From contig CAIPAH010000003.1 in the NCBI GenBank assembly GCA_903862955.1, positions 186,001 to 250,000 on the forward strand: DNA of 64,000 nt, read 5' to 3'. Origin of the DNA: an uncultured Opitutia bacterium. GTDB lineage: Bacteria; Verrucomicrobiota; Verrucomicrobiia; Opitutales; Opitutaceae. Below, piece after piece: positions 34,154 to 42,676 of this stretch. The position numbers and the translations under genes were made by a program. The notes beneath the pieces were generated by a model. That model saw only the letters and a list, made by a program, of their open reading frames with translations. It was not told the origin of the DNA and made no database searches. The first letter of the stretch is position 1. The number at the start of each line of letters is the position of its first letter.

Positions 34154-34799
34154 GCGCTATCTCCATGCCCTGAGTCTGGCGGATCCCGGTAACGAGGATC
34201 CGGCGGCGACGCGCGAGCGGCTGCGGGAGCAATTCCCGAAAGGCGCCACGCGGCGCATGACCCAGCTGGGTCTCCTAGTCGGGGCGTCGCTGAACGAACT
34301 CCAGCCGCGGGCCGAGGATGCGATTGTCTATGCCACGGCCTACGGCGAGAGCCGGACGCTCGAGGCTTACCTCGATAGTTTTCCGTCGGCGAGCCCGACG
34401 CTGTTTCAAACCTCGATTCACCCGAGTGCCGTGCAGCAGGCGATGATCACGCGGCAGAGCGCCGTCGGGGAATTTTTCCCGCTGACGGGCAGGGGACAGC
34501 TTGTCGCCACGGCGCTGCAGACGGCTGTGCTGGCGAATGCGCCGCGCGTGCTGGTGTGCGGCGGCGAAGAGCGGGGGACGTGGCTGCTGGAAAACGGCAT
34601 CGCCAGCGCGCGGGCGTTTGCGTTTGCCCTGGCATTGTCCGCGGAAAAGACGGGCGCTCTCGCGCGGTTGACACTGACGCAGGGCGCGGGCGCCGCGGGA
34701 GAATTGTCCCTGCCGGACTTTTTCGACGCGCTGGTGGCGCGCCGGGCCTTGGAGCAGAGCGTTGGCTGCGGGCTGCGTTTAACCCTCACGTGGACATGA
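34146..34799 (+). CDS. Beta-ketoacyl synthase-like N-terminal domain protein
   Basis: 217-residue protein matching the stand-alone ketoacyl-synthase-like N-terminal domain (Ketoacyl-synt_2) that accompanies aryl-polyene clusters. It has an AIVYATAYGESRTLEAYLDSF-type opening (quoted as pattern only), SIHPSAVQQAM and ALANAPRVLVCGGEE-like region but no Cys-His-His triad, so it is probably a chain-length-factor-like partner of one KS rather than an active enzyme. Overlaps the previous gene by eight bases and the next by four. Confidence 0.75.
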   Translation: MIERYLHALSLADPGNEDPAATRERLREQFPKGATRRMTQLGLLVGASLNELQPRAEDAIVYATAYGESRTLEAYLDSFPSASPTLFQTSIHPSAVQQAMITRQSAVGEFFPLTGRGQLVATALQTAVLANAPRVLVCGGEERGTWLLENGIASARAFAFALALSAEKTGALARLTLTQGAGAAGELSLPDFFDALVARRALEQSVGCGLRLTLTWT

Positions 34800-35679
34800 G
34801 CGGCCCCGCACGCAATCCCGGGCCAGCTGGGGCTTCCAGTTCCTCCGTCGCTGCGACGAATTTCTGCCCGAATTCATCTTCCGTCCGCTGCGAAAGCTGG
34901 GCACAGCCGTGGCAATCGTTGGCATGCCGGGCCAGCGCGCGCACTCGCGGGAGTATCTCACGGTCCTGCACGGCCGTGCACCTCGTTGGAGTGAGGTTTT
35001 CCGGCACTTCTGGGCGTTCGAGGAATTCCTCATGCTGCGCTTTCGCGTGGCGCGGGGAGTTCCGCACCGCGGTGAATTGGCGGCCGATGCCGGAGGCTTT
35101 CGGCAGCTGCTGGCGACGGGTGAGCCGGCTTTGCTGGGGACGTTTCACTTCGGTCACTCAGACCTGACTGGCTTCCTGCTGGGCCGGCAGGAGCACCGCC
35201 GCGTTTACATGATCCGGCAGCGGGTGGGGAATTCGCACGACACGGAAATTCTCGGCGCCGAATTTGCCGAGTGGGTGAGCTTCATCTGGGTCAACGAGGC
35301 GGAGAACCTGCTGTTCGCGCTGAAGGACGCGATCGACGCGGGTGGCTCGGTCGCGTTGAAGTGCGACCGGCTCGAATTCAGCGCGAAGACGGAAGCGTTT
35401 AATTTTCTCGGCGCCCGCCGGTTGTTTCCGTTCACGATCTATCACCTTGCGCTCATCTTCCGCCGGCCCGTGGTGCTGTGCGTCGGCCGGCCGGCCGGGC
35501 CCGGTCTGTCCACGGTGCACAGCTCCCCGTTATTCGTCCCGGACGCCGCGGGCAAGGCGGCCAACCTCGCGCGGGCCCGGGAGCACTTCCAGGAGTTCCT
35601 CACGCGGCTGGAAGCGATGCTGCGGGCCGAACCGGAGCTGTGGTTCAACTTCCTTCCGCTCAACCCCGTGGCGCCATGA
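34796..35679 (+). CDS. LpxL/HtrB-type acyltransferase, apparent 1-base frameshift near its start
   Basis: About 290 residues if intact. The expected ATG at 34796 overlaps the KS-like stop (ATGA), as at most junctions here. However, the conserved N-terminal part of this family (SWGFQFLRRCDEFLP, RPLRKLG) is encoded one phase away from 34825 onward, joining the body of the protein. That phase has an upstream stop at 34780-34782 and no ATG, GTG or TTG before GTG 34909. One missing base near 34817-34825, in a CCCGGGCC run, explains this. H-F-G-H-S-D gives the HX4D acyltransferase motif. In aryl-polyene loci such enzymes attach the polyene to a glycolipid. Translation from GTG 34909 would still give 256 residues. 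Confidence 0.72.
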
Positions 35680-36419
35680 ATCCACTGCCGCGCATTTACC
35701 GGGTGCCAGCCGCGTTGCTTTCGTGGCTCGTTTTTGGACTCGTCAGCCTCGCCCTGAACCTGGGGTGTGTGATCCTGCTGGTGCTCCCGGGGGCCCGGCG
35801 TCGGGGTCCGGCCGCGCGTGGGGCGATCCGCTGGCTGTTCAGCGCGTGGTGCAGCTGGCTGCACGCCACGCGATTGATCTACGTGCGATGGACCGGATTT
35901 ACGCCTGAGGCGCTGGAGGGGCCGGCGGTCTACATTGCCAACCATCCGGGGCTGCTGGATGCGACCTTCATCCTGGCGCGGCTGCCCGACACGATTTGTA
36001 TTTTCAAACCCTCGGTCATGCACAATCCCGCGCTCGGGCCGGCGGCGGTGCTGGCCGGATACGCGTCGGGTGACGCGGGCATCGATGTGATCCGCGCCGT
36101 GGCTGACCGACTTGCGGCCGGGCGGTCGCTGTTGATCTTTCCCGAAGGCACGCGCACCTACGCCGGCACGCAGCTCAATCCGCTCCGGCCGGGCTTTGCG
36201 CTCATCGCGGCCCGCGCGCGGGTGCCCGTGCGCCTGCTGGCGGTTCGCGCCCCGCGGGACCTTTTGCCCAAAGGCCAGCCGTGGTGGCGTGTGCCCCCGC
36301 TGCCGGCCAGCATCGAGGTGGAGTTCCTTGGCGAAGTCGAACCGGGCGCCGCCAGCAATGCCCGGGAATTGACGGCGCTGGCCGCACAGAGACTCTTGGC
36401 GGCGTTGTCCGCCACATGA
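35676..36419 (+). CDS. PlsC-type acyltransferase
   Basis: 247-residue membrane-bound acyltransferase. One or two hydrophobic N-terminal helices (about residues 10-45), then the HX4D motif in NHPGLLD and the substrate motif FPEGTR. The family uses acyl-CoA or acyl-ACP donors on glycerol-phosphate or similar hydroxyls; here it likely makes the lipid acceptor of the pigment. Starts in an ATGA overlap with the LpxL-type gene; shares four bases with the GT2 gene after it. Confidence 0.85.
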   Translation: MNPLPRIYRVPAALLSWLVFGLVSLALNLGCVILLVLPGARRRGPAARGAIRWLFSAWCSWLHATRLIYVRWTGFTPEALEGPAVYIANHPGLLDATFILARLPDTICIFKPSVMHNPALGPAAVLAGYASGDAGIDVIRAVADRLAAGRSLLIFPEGTRTYAGTQLNPLRPGFALIAARARVPVRLLAVRAPRDLLPKGQPWWRVPPLPASIEVEFLGEVEPGAASNARELTALAAQRLLAALSAT

Positions 36420-37177
36420 TGCTTCCGTCTGCCACGCACCTCGTCCTCATCCCGAGCTACAACGCCGGCCCGCGCCTGTTGGAGACGGTGCGCGGCGCGC
36501 TGGACCAGTGGCAACCGGTGTGGGTGGTGGTGGATGGCAGCACGGACGGAAGCGCCGCCGCTGCGCTGGAACTCGCTGAGCGAAATCCCCAAGTGCGGGT
36601 GATCGAGCGTTCCCATAATGGAGGCAAAGGCGCTGCGGTGGCGACCGGCGTGGCGGCCGCGCTTGATGCGGGATTCACGCACGTTTTGACGATGGATTCC
36701 GACGGCCAGCATCCGGCGGATCACATCCCGGAGTTCATGGCGGCGTCGCAGGCGCAGCCCGCGGCTTTGGTGGTGGGACGCCCGATCTTCGGGCCGGAGG
36801 CGCCGCTGGCGCGGCTGCAAGGGCGCAAGCTGAGCGTGTGGCTCGCCCGGGTGGAAATCCTCGGACGCGGCATCGATGACCCGCTGTTTGGCTTTCGCGT
36901 GTATCCGGCCGCCGAGTTGGCACGGGCCTTCGCCGCCACTCGTCGCGCGCGGGGCTTCGACTTTGACCCCGAGATGGCGGTGCGCCTCGTCTGGGCAGGA
37001 GTTCCGACGGTGAATTTGCCGGCGCCCTGCCGCTACCTGGCGAAGGATCAGGGGGGCGTTTCGCACTTCCATTACCTGCGGGACAACCTGAAGCTCATCT
37101 GGCTGCACACCCGCCTGTTGACGCAACTTTTGCTCTGGCGCTGGGTCGGTGTGCTGCGCCGCCGTCGCTCGTCATGA
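36416..37177 (+). CDS. Glycosyltransferase family 2 of aryl-polyene locus
   Basis: 253-residue GT2 enzyme. LVLIPSYNAG, VVDGSTDGS and TMDSDGQHP (metal-binding D-x-D) are present, and the sequence keeps the 'GGKGAAVATG' loop of dolichyl-phosphate-sugar synthase-like members. Probably glycosylates the lipid anchor or polyene head. Start is the first of two adjacent ATG codons in the ATGATG at 36416, overlapping the PlsC-type stop. Confidence 0.85.
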   Translation: MMLPSATHLVLIPSYNAGPRLLETVRGALDQWQPVWVVVDGSTDGSAAAALELAERNPQVRVIERSHNGGKGAAVATGVAAALDAGFTHVLTMDSDGQHPADHIPEFMAASQAQPAALVVGRPIFGPEAPLARLQGRKLSVWLARVEILGRGIDDPLFGFRVYPAAELARAFAATRRARGFDFDPEMAVRLVWAGVPTVNLPAPCRYLAKDQGGVSHFHYLRDNLKLIWLHTRLLTQLLLWRWVGVLRRRRSS

Positions 37178-37842
37178 ACCCTTTCGCGAAGACCCTTGGC
37201 CTCTGCTGCGGTCTGCTGCTGGCCGCACGCGGGGCATCAGCAGCCGACGCGAACCTTCCGGTGGGACCGGAGACGCTGCTGGCCGATCCGGCCCACGACC
37301 CGGCGTGGCGCGAGCTGTTTGTGCGGCTGGCAGTGAGCAAGACCCGGCAGTCGCAGTTCGAGGAGCGGCGTTATTTTTCATTCCGCAAGACGCCCGTCAT
37401 CCTCCAGGGCGAAATCCGCATCGTGCCGGACCGCGGCCTGAGCCTGCGGTATCTCAAACCCGAAGATCGCATCATGATCGTGGATGCACAGGGCCTGTTG
37501 ATGCGCGATGACGAGGGGCACGAACGCGTGGCGCCGGCCGACAGCCGGGCGCGGGCGGTGACCGACGCGCTCGTGAGCGTTCTGCGCTTCGACCTGCCGA
37601 GCCTGGAGAAATCCTTCAGCGTGCATGGGCGGAGCGACGGCGACGCCTGGACGCTCGCCTTCGTGCCCCGCTCGGCGGCGCTGGCCGACCTGGTCGGCGT
37701 GCTGGCAGTGAGCGGGCAGGGTTTTGTGCTCGAGAAGATCGAACTCGTGCGGACTCCCAGCCAGCGCATCGAGATCCTGATCAGCCACACGCAGGAGGAC
37801 GTCATCTTTTCCGGTGATGTCCTCGACCGGTTTTTCCGCTAA
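37174..37842 (+). CDS. LolA-like periplasmic carrier
   Basis: 222 residues with a clear Sec signal peptide (hydrophobic core about residues 8-17, cleavage after ASAA near 24). The rest is a single beta-rich domain of the outer-membrane lipoprotein-carrier type, with no lipobox. Aryl-polyene loci carry a LolA-like gene beside an MMPL exporter, presumably to move the lipid-linked pigment across the periplasm. Shares four bases with the GT2 gene. Confidence 0.8.
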   Translation: MNPFAKTLGLCCGLLLAARGASAADANLPVGPETLLADPAHDPAWRELFVRLAVSKTRQSQFEERRYFSFRKTPVILQGEIRIVPDRGLSLRYLKPEDRIMIVDAQGLLMRDDEGHERVAPADSRARAVTDALVSVLRFDLPSLEKSFSVHGRSDGDAWTLAFVPRSAALADLVGVLAVSGQGFVLEKIELVRTPSQRIEILISHTQEDVIFSGDVLDRFFR

Positions 37843-37851
37843 GCCACCGCC

Positions 37852-40188
37852 GTGGAACCCCGCCGCCAGAAAGCCACCGCCCGGCTGATCCTGATCGCGT
37901 TTGCCGCGCTTTGCATCGGCTGGCTGGCCTGTCTGGACTTTGCCGCCAAGATTTCGACCAACGTGCTGGACCTGATTCCCGCCGCGGAGCAGGCGCCGGA
38001 GCTGGCGCTGATCCGGGGATTTGCGAACGACGTGCAGGCGCGCGTGATGCTGTTTGTGGTGGAGGATCCGGCAACGCCCGGCGTTCCCCCGCGCGCGGCG
38101 GCGCAGCGGCTGGCGGAGGAATTGCGGCGACAGCCACTCTTTGCGGAGGCGGTGGTGATGGGGGACGAAGCGGCTCAGAACGCGCTGGGGCGGCAAATCT
38201 ACGAGCACCGTTTCGAACTGCTGCTGCCCGCCTGGCTGGGACGCCAACACCGCGCCTTCGCTGCGACCGGTCAGCCTGAGGCGAAATTCTCCAACTGGCT
38301 CGCGGAACGTGCGGCGACCGACCTCGAGGCATTTCTGAGCCGGCCCGAGGCGGCGGCGATGCAGGACCTGGCGCTGTCGGACCCGTTGCTGCTGGTGCCG
38401 GGCCTGGCGATGCGTTCGCAGGGGCTGACGTCGGGCGGAGCGGGTGCGGGCGGCCATGCCCTCGTGTGGGCCCGCATCACGGTGTCGCCGCTGGCGGAGG
38501 CAGGGCAGGGGCCGGTGTTTGCGGCGGTGGACTCGGCTTTCGCGCAGGTGAAGGCCACGCATCCGGGCGTCCGCCTGCGCTGGACCGGTATCAATCGTTT
38601 TGCCGCGGCCAGCCGGGCGCGGATCGAATCGGAACTCCGGCTGCTGAACGCCGCGTCGCTACTCGCGGTGCTCGCGGTCAGCTGCATTTTCGTGCGGCGC
38701 ATCTACAAGCTCCTGCACCTCATGCCCGTCATCGCGCTGTCGCTGCTGGGCGCGTGGACGATTGCGACGCTGACCTTCGAGCGGCTCCACATCCTCGTTT
38801 TTGTGATCGGGTCACTGCTGGCGGGCGTCGCCATCGATTACGGCTTCTACATTTTCATGCAGCCGTCGTTGACGCCCGACGAACCCTACCTGAGCAAGCT
38901 GCGACGCCTGCTCAAACCGCTGCTGGCGAGCTGCCTCACCACGGTGATCGGTTTTTCGCTGCTGCTTTTCTCGGAGCTGCCGTTGATCCGGCAGATCGGC
39001 CTTTTCGTCGGCGCTGGACTCCTGTGCGCGCTGGGCGCGGCGATGCTCTACTTTGCGCAGTTGGAACGGCCGCAACTGGAAGGCCGCGAGTGGGGCGCGC
39101 TGGGCCCGGGACGGGCGACACCGTGGCTGCAGCGGAGCCTGCGTTTTCTTTTCGGCGGGGCGATGGCGGTCGCACTGGTCGGTCCCTGGTTGTTGCACTG
39201 GCGCGACGACATCCGCGAGCTCGACATTCCCTCGCCCGAACTCCACGCCAACGAAGCCGAGCTGCGTTCGCTCTTTGGCGAGAATCCGGACAGCGGCGTG
39301 TATTTGACGCAGGGGAGTTCCGCGGCGGAGGCGCGGGAGCATCTCGAGGAATTCCTGGCGGACGAGGCGAAGCTCGCGCCCAAGTCGACGGCTGCGAGCC
39401 TGGGCCTGGTACTGCCGACGGCCGCCGACTGGCAGGCGCTGGGCCCGCGGCTGGGGGAACTGCGGGATTTCGCCCCGGAGTTTCACGAGGCGCTGGAGCG
39501 CCACGGCTTCCTGGCGGATTCCTTCCAGCCCTTTTTTGTGGCGTGGGAGCAAGTGCAACGCCACCCGCCCGACGGCGCGTATGAAGGGCTGGCGAAGTCC
39601 TTGGACGGAATGCTGTCAGGGCCACTCGCGTTGCTCAGCAACCTGCATGGGCCGAATTTCTGGTTCCTGACGATGACCTCGGAGCCCGAGCGCGTGGCGG
39701 TGCCGCCCGCGCTGCACACGGTGGGGACGAGCCAGCTGCAATCGCTCAACACGCTCTTCAGCCGCTACCGCTGGTCGGCGCTGCGGTTGAGCCTGATCGG
39801 ACTGGCGCTCGTGATTGGCAGTGTCTTTGCGATCTATCCGTTCCGCCGGGGAATCCGGATCGCGCTGATCCCAGCCGGCTCGTGCTTTTTTGTGTTCGGG
39901 CTGCTGGGCCTCGCGGGTTCCACGCTGAACCTGTTCAACCTGCTGGGCGCATTCCTCGGGGTCTGCCTTTCGCACAACTACGCGATCTTCTCCTCGGACA
40001 ATGCCAGCGCGGGGACGGCGCCGCCGGTGTCCATCCGTCTTTCGGCGCTCTGCACCGCGGCGTCGTTCGGTGTGCTGGGCTTGAGCCGCATCCCGGTGAT
40101 TCATGCGCTGGGCATGACGGTGGCGTTGATCGTCCTGACCGCGCTGATGGCGGTCGAACTGGAGTCCCTGGCGCGCCGCTCGCGCTGA
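37852..40188 (+). CDS. MMPL/RND-type lipid exporter
   Basis: 778-residue inner-membrane protein with the layout of an RND half-transporter duplicated: one N-terminal helix (about 10-32), a periplasmic domain, a cluster of five helices (near 265-400), a second periplasmic domain and a final cluster of five helices. GTG start at 37852, nine bases after the LolA-like stop. MMPL proteins move lipids and lipid-linked pigments, so it likely exports the finished aryl-polyene lipid with LolA help. Confidence 0.88.
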   Translation: MEPRRQKATARLILIAFAALCIGWLACLDFAAKISTNVLDLIPAAEQAPELALIRGFANDVQARVMLFVVEDPATPGVPPRAAAQRLAEELRRQPLFAEAVVMGDEAAQNALGRQIYEHRFELLLPAWLGRQHRAFAATGQPEAKFSNWLAERAATDLEAFLSRPEAAAMQDLALSDPLLLVPGLAMRSQGLTSGGAGAGGHALVWARITVSPLAEAGQGPVFAAVDSAFAQVKATHPGVRLRWTGINRFAAASRARIESELRLLNAASLLAVLAVSCIFVRRIYKLLHLMPVIALSLLGAWTIATLTFERLHILVFVIGSLLAGVAIDYGFYIFMQPSLTPDEPYLSKLRRLLKPLLASCLTTVIGFSLLLFSELPLIRQIGLFVGAGLLCALGAAMLYFAQLERPQLEGREWGALGPGRATPWLQRSLRFLFGGAMAVALVGPWLLHWRDDIRELDIPSPELHANEAELRSLFGENPDSGVYLTQGSSAAEAREHLEEFLADEAKLAPKSTAASLGLVLPTAADWQALGPRLGELRDFAPEFHEALERHGFLADSFQPFFVAWEQVQRHPPDGAYEGLAKSLDGMLSGPLALLSNLHGPNFWFLTMTSEPERVAVPPALHTVGTSQLQSLNTLFSRYRWSALRLSLIGLALVIGSVFAIYPFRRGIRIALIPAGSCFFVFGLLGLAGSTLNLFNLLGAFLGVCLSHNYAIFSSDNASAGTAPPVSIRLSALCTAASFGVLGLSRIPVIHALGMTVALIVLTALMAVELESLARRSR

Positions 40189-40191
40189 ACC

Positions 40192-41520
40192 ATGGCGACA
40201 ACCCTCCGCAGTGCCTGGGCACACACCCTCCGTGCCAATCCGCATGCCGTGGCGCTCTACGACGCGGCGACGTCCCGCAAGTGGACGAGGTCCGAGCTCG
40301 CCGCGCTGGGATTGGAGTGGGCGCGTGAGCACGGAAAGAGCATCGCCGGGCAGCGGGTGGTGTTTGCCGAGGCGAATGGGCCGGAGTGGTGGCGGGTCTT
40401 TCTTGGGTTGATTGCAAGCGACGCCGTGATCGTCGCGCTGGATCCGGGTGAGCCACCCGCGGCACAGCGCAGCACGGCGGAAGGGATTGGGGCGGCCTCT
40501 CTCTGGCAGGGCGGGCAGCTGCAGATGATGGGGCCCGCACGACGGCGACACGCGAGGGGAACGCGCCTGCTCAAGTTGACGTCCGGCACGACGGGGCGGC
40601 CGCGGGCGCTGCCTTTCACGGATGCGCAACTGCTCGCCGATGGGCGGCAGGTCTGTGCCTCGATGGGGATCCGCGGCGCTGACGTGAATTTTGGCTGCAT
40701 ACCGTTTGGGCACTCCTACGGCTTGGGAAATCTGGTGATTCCGCTTGTGCTGCAAGGCACGCCGATCGTCTCCGGTGCGGCGCTGCTGCCGCAGGGGCTG
40801 GCCGCGGCAATTTCCCAGTGGCGTCCGACGGTGTTTCCCGCGGTGCCCGCCTTGCTCCGGGCAATGGCGGAGGCGGACATTGCTCCGAAGCAGCTTCGCA
40901 GCCTGCGGACGATCATCTCCGCCGGATCGCCGCTCGCGTCCGAGGTGGCGAAGGCATTTTTCCAGAAATTCGACCGCAAGATCCATAATTTCTACGGCTC
41001 CAGCGAAACGGGCGGGATCGTCTATGACCGAACGGGCGACGCCGCGTTGGTGGGAAGCAGCGTCGGCCGGCCGATGCAGGGCGTGAAATTGCACTTCACG
41101 GCGGGTCGCCGCTTTTGGGTGGCGAGTGCGGCGGTGATGGGCCGGGGACGCTTTCGTCCGGCGGACCGGGGCGCGCTGAATGCGCGGGGTGAACTGGTGC
41201 TGCTTGGCCGCGCGGGCCGCATGCTGAAGATTGCGGGCCGGCGGCTCGATCCGGCGGAGATTGAGAGCGCGCTGCGCCAGCTGCCGGGGGTCCATGATGC
41301 TCATGTGGCGGCCCATGGCACGAGGGCTGATGCGCTGGCGGCCGTGGTGGCGGGCGGAGTCGAGGGGACGGAATTGCGCGAACTACTACGCCCGCGGCTG
41401 GCGCCGTGGAAAATTCCCAAGAAGATCGTCGTCGTGCGCCGCTTTCCCCTGACGGCGCGCGGCAAGCCGGACGTTGGGCGCCTGCGGGCCCTGCTGGCGG
41501 ACAGTGACGCGGGCGCGTGA
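40192..41520 (+). CDS. AMP-dependent aryl/acyl ligase (ANL family)
   Basis: 442-residue adenylating enzyme, short for the family. The P-loop is TSGTTGRPRA near residue 129, the YGSSETGG core at about 266-273, and the C-terminal catalytic Lys lies in ARGKPD near 422. The reduced N-terminal domain is typical of aryl-polyene ligases. It probably activates a hydroxybenzoate starter and passes it to an ACP. Begins three bases after the MMPL stop; converges with the chorismatase gene across a 10-base gap. Confidence 0.87.
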   Translation: MATTLRSAWAHTLRANPHAVALYDAATSRKWTRSELAALGLEWAREHGKSIAGQRVVFAEANGPEWWRVFLGLIASDAVIVALDPGEPPAAQRSTAEGIGAASLWQGGQLQMMGPARRRHARGTRLLKLTSGTTGRPRALPFTDAQLLADGRQVCASMGIRGADVNFGCIPFGHSYGLGNLVIPLVLQGTPIVSGAALLPQGLAAAISQWRPTVFPAVPALLRAMAEADIAPKQLRSLRTIISAGSPLASEVAKAFFQKFDRKIHNFYGSSETGGIVYDRTGDAALVGSSVGRPMQGVKLHFTAGRRFWVASAAVMGRGRFRPADRGALNARGELVLLGRAGRMLKIAGRRLDPAEIESALRQLPGVHDAHVAAHGTRADALAAVVAGGVEGTELRELLRPRLAPWKIPKKIVVVRRFPLTARGKPDVGRLRALLADSDAGA

Positions 41521-41530
41521 GTCGCGCCGC

Positions 41531-42472
41531 CTAGCCGATCAGCGTGGCCTCGATCTCGACAACGAGTTCGGCCCGACAGATGTCCGCCTGGAGGTATGTG
41601 ACGCGGTCGCCCGGCTGGAACAGGCTGCGCTGAAGCCGCTCTTGCACGGTCTTCAGGCCGTCGGCGTGTCGGAGGTAGACTTTGAAATGTCGCTGGAGAT
41701 TTCGCCGGGCTCCGAGAGCCTCGCCGAGGCCCGCGGCTTGGGAAATCAGCCGGAGATTGTCGAGAGTGCACTCGAGTTGGCCGGCGAGGTCGCCCGGCGC
41801 GACGGACTGGTGACCCTTGATGGCGGCAGTTCCGGAGATGAACGTCAGGGAGCGCTGGGGCAGGCTGACGACCGTGGCGCGGGAGAAACTCGGGGCGCGG
41901 GGGCCGTGTTCGAGCGGATAGAGATAGGCGGGAACCTGCGCGGGATTTTCACAGTGATGCGGCGTCACCGCGCCCGCGACGAAGACCAGCGACAGGCAGT
42001 GGTCCGCCGTGCCGACGCCCGACGCCGCCGGCAACACGCGCGGAAAACCCGCGCCGGCTTCGGCCTCAAAGGCCAGCGAACGGCCCTGGCAGAAGGCGCG
42101 GTAATTCTCGAAGCCGTCGACCAAGGCGTTGATCCGCGGCACGTAATTCCAAATGCGGTAAAGATGATGGCCGCGGACGGCGGTTAGCACGCGGCGATAA
42201 AGCTCGTGGGCCTGCTGGGCCAGGGTGCGGCCATCGATGACCGGCTCCGACGCACAACCGAGAAGCAATTCGCCGCTGATGAACAGCTGCAGACCTTCGA
42301 CCAACGGTCCCCGGGCTACCGGGGCGAAAAGCATTTCTCGCGCTTCGCCGGCGAGCAGCGGCATGGTCAGTTCCAGACCTGCCCCGCGGGCGAGTGGCAG
42401 GACAAGCGTGGCCGGACGGCCAAATTCCACGGCGAAGGGTTCTTGGGTAACAACGGCAGTGGCGGCAGGCAT
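41531..42472 (-). CDS. Chorismatase, FkbO/Hyg5/XanB2 family
   Basis: 313-residue cytosolic enzyme. Family signatures are all seen: YRIWNYVPRIN (105-115), ENYRAFCQGR (122-131), SGTAAIKGHQS (213-223), FKVYLRH (263-269) and ICRAELVVEIEA (298-309), the last in a Rid/YjgF-like C-terminal half carrying the catalytic Glu. Relatives convert chorismate to 3-hydroxybenzoate, 4-hydroxybenzoate or a dihydroxycyclohexadiene acid plus pyruvate. In Xanthomonas, XanB2 supplies the aromatic starter for xanthomonadin. Its convergent place beside the aryl ligase implies the same job here; which hydroxybenzoate cannot be decided from sequence. Confidence 0.88.
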   Translation of the reverse strand: MPAATAVVTQEPFAVEFGRPATLVLPLARGAGLELTMPLLAGEAREMLFAPVARGPLVEGLQLFISGELLLGCASEPVIDGRTLAQQAHELYRRVLTAVRGHHLYRIWNYVPRINALVDGFENYRAFCQGRSLAFEAEAGAGFPRVLPAASGVGTADHCLSLVFVAGAVTPHHCENPAQVPAYLYPLEHGPRAPSFSRATVVSLPQRSLTFISGTAAIKGHQSVAPGDLAGQLECTLDNLRLISQAAGLGEALGARRNLQRHFKVYLRHADGLKTVQERLQRSLFQPGDRVTYLQADICRAELVVEIEATLIG

Positions 42473-42676
42473 GCGGGAATTGTGCTGGGGTCAGGCGGAT
42501 CAGGCGGATGAGTCTGGACCGGGAAATCCCGGCGCGGTGCGCGGGAATTTCGCTGCCGGAAAACGCGCCGGAAGAACCATGCCTGAGGGAAGTCCCGCGG
42601 CGGAATCCAGCAAGCCCATTTTCCCGGTGATTTGCCTTGTCGGGGCGAAACGGGGCCGCCGGAATGCGGGCGCGGC

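Noticed and set aside
28058-42472. Reading the locus as a fatty-acid synthesis or polyketide cluster of ordinary type
   Set aside because: Lacks FabD, FabG, FabZ and modular polyketide domains, while MMPL, LolA, acyltransferases, aryl ligase and chorismatase point to aryl polyene.
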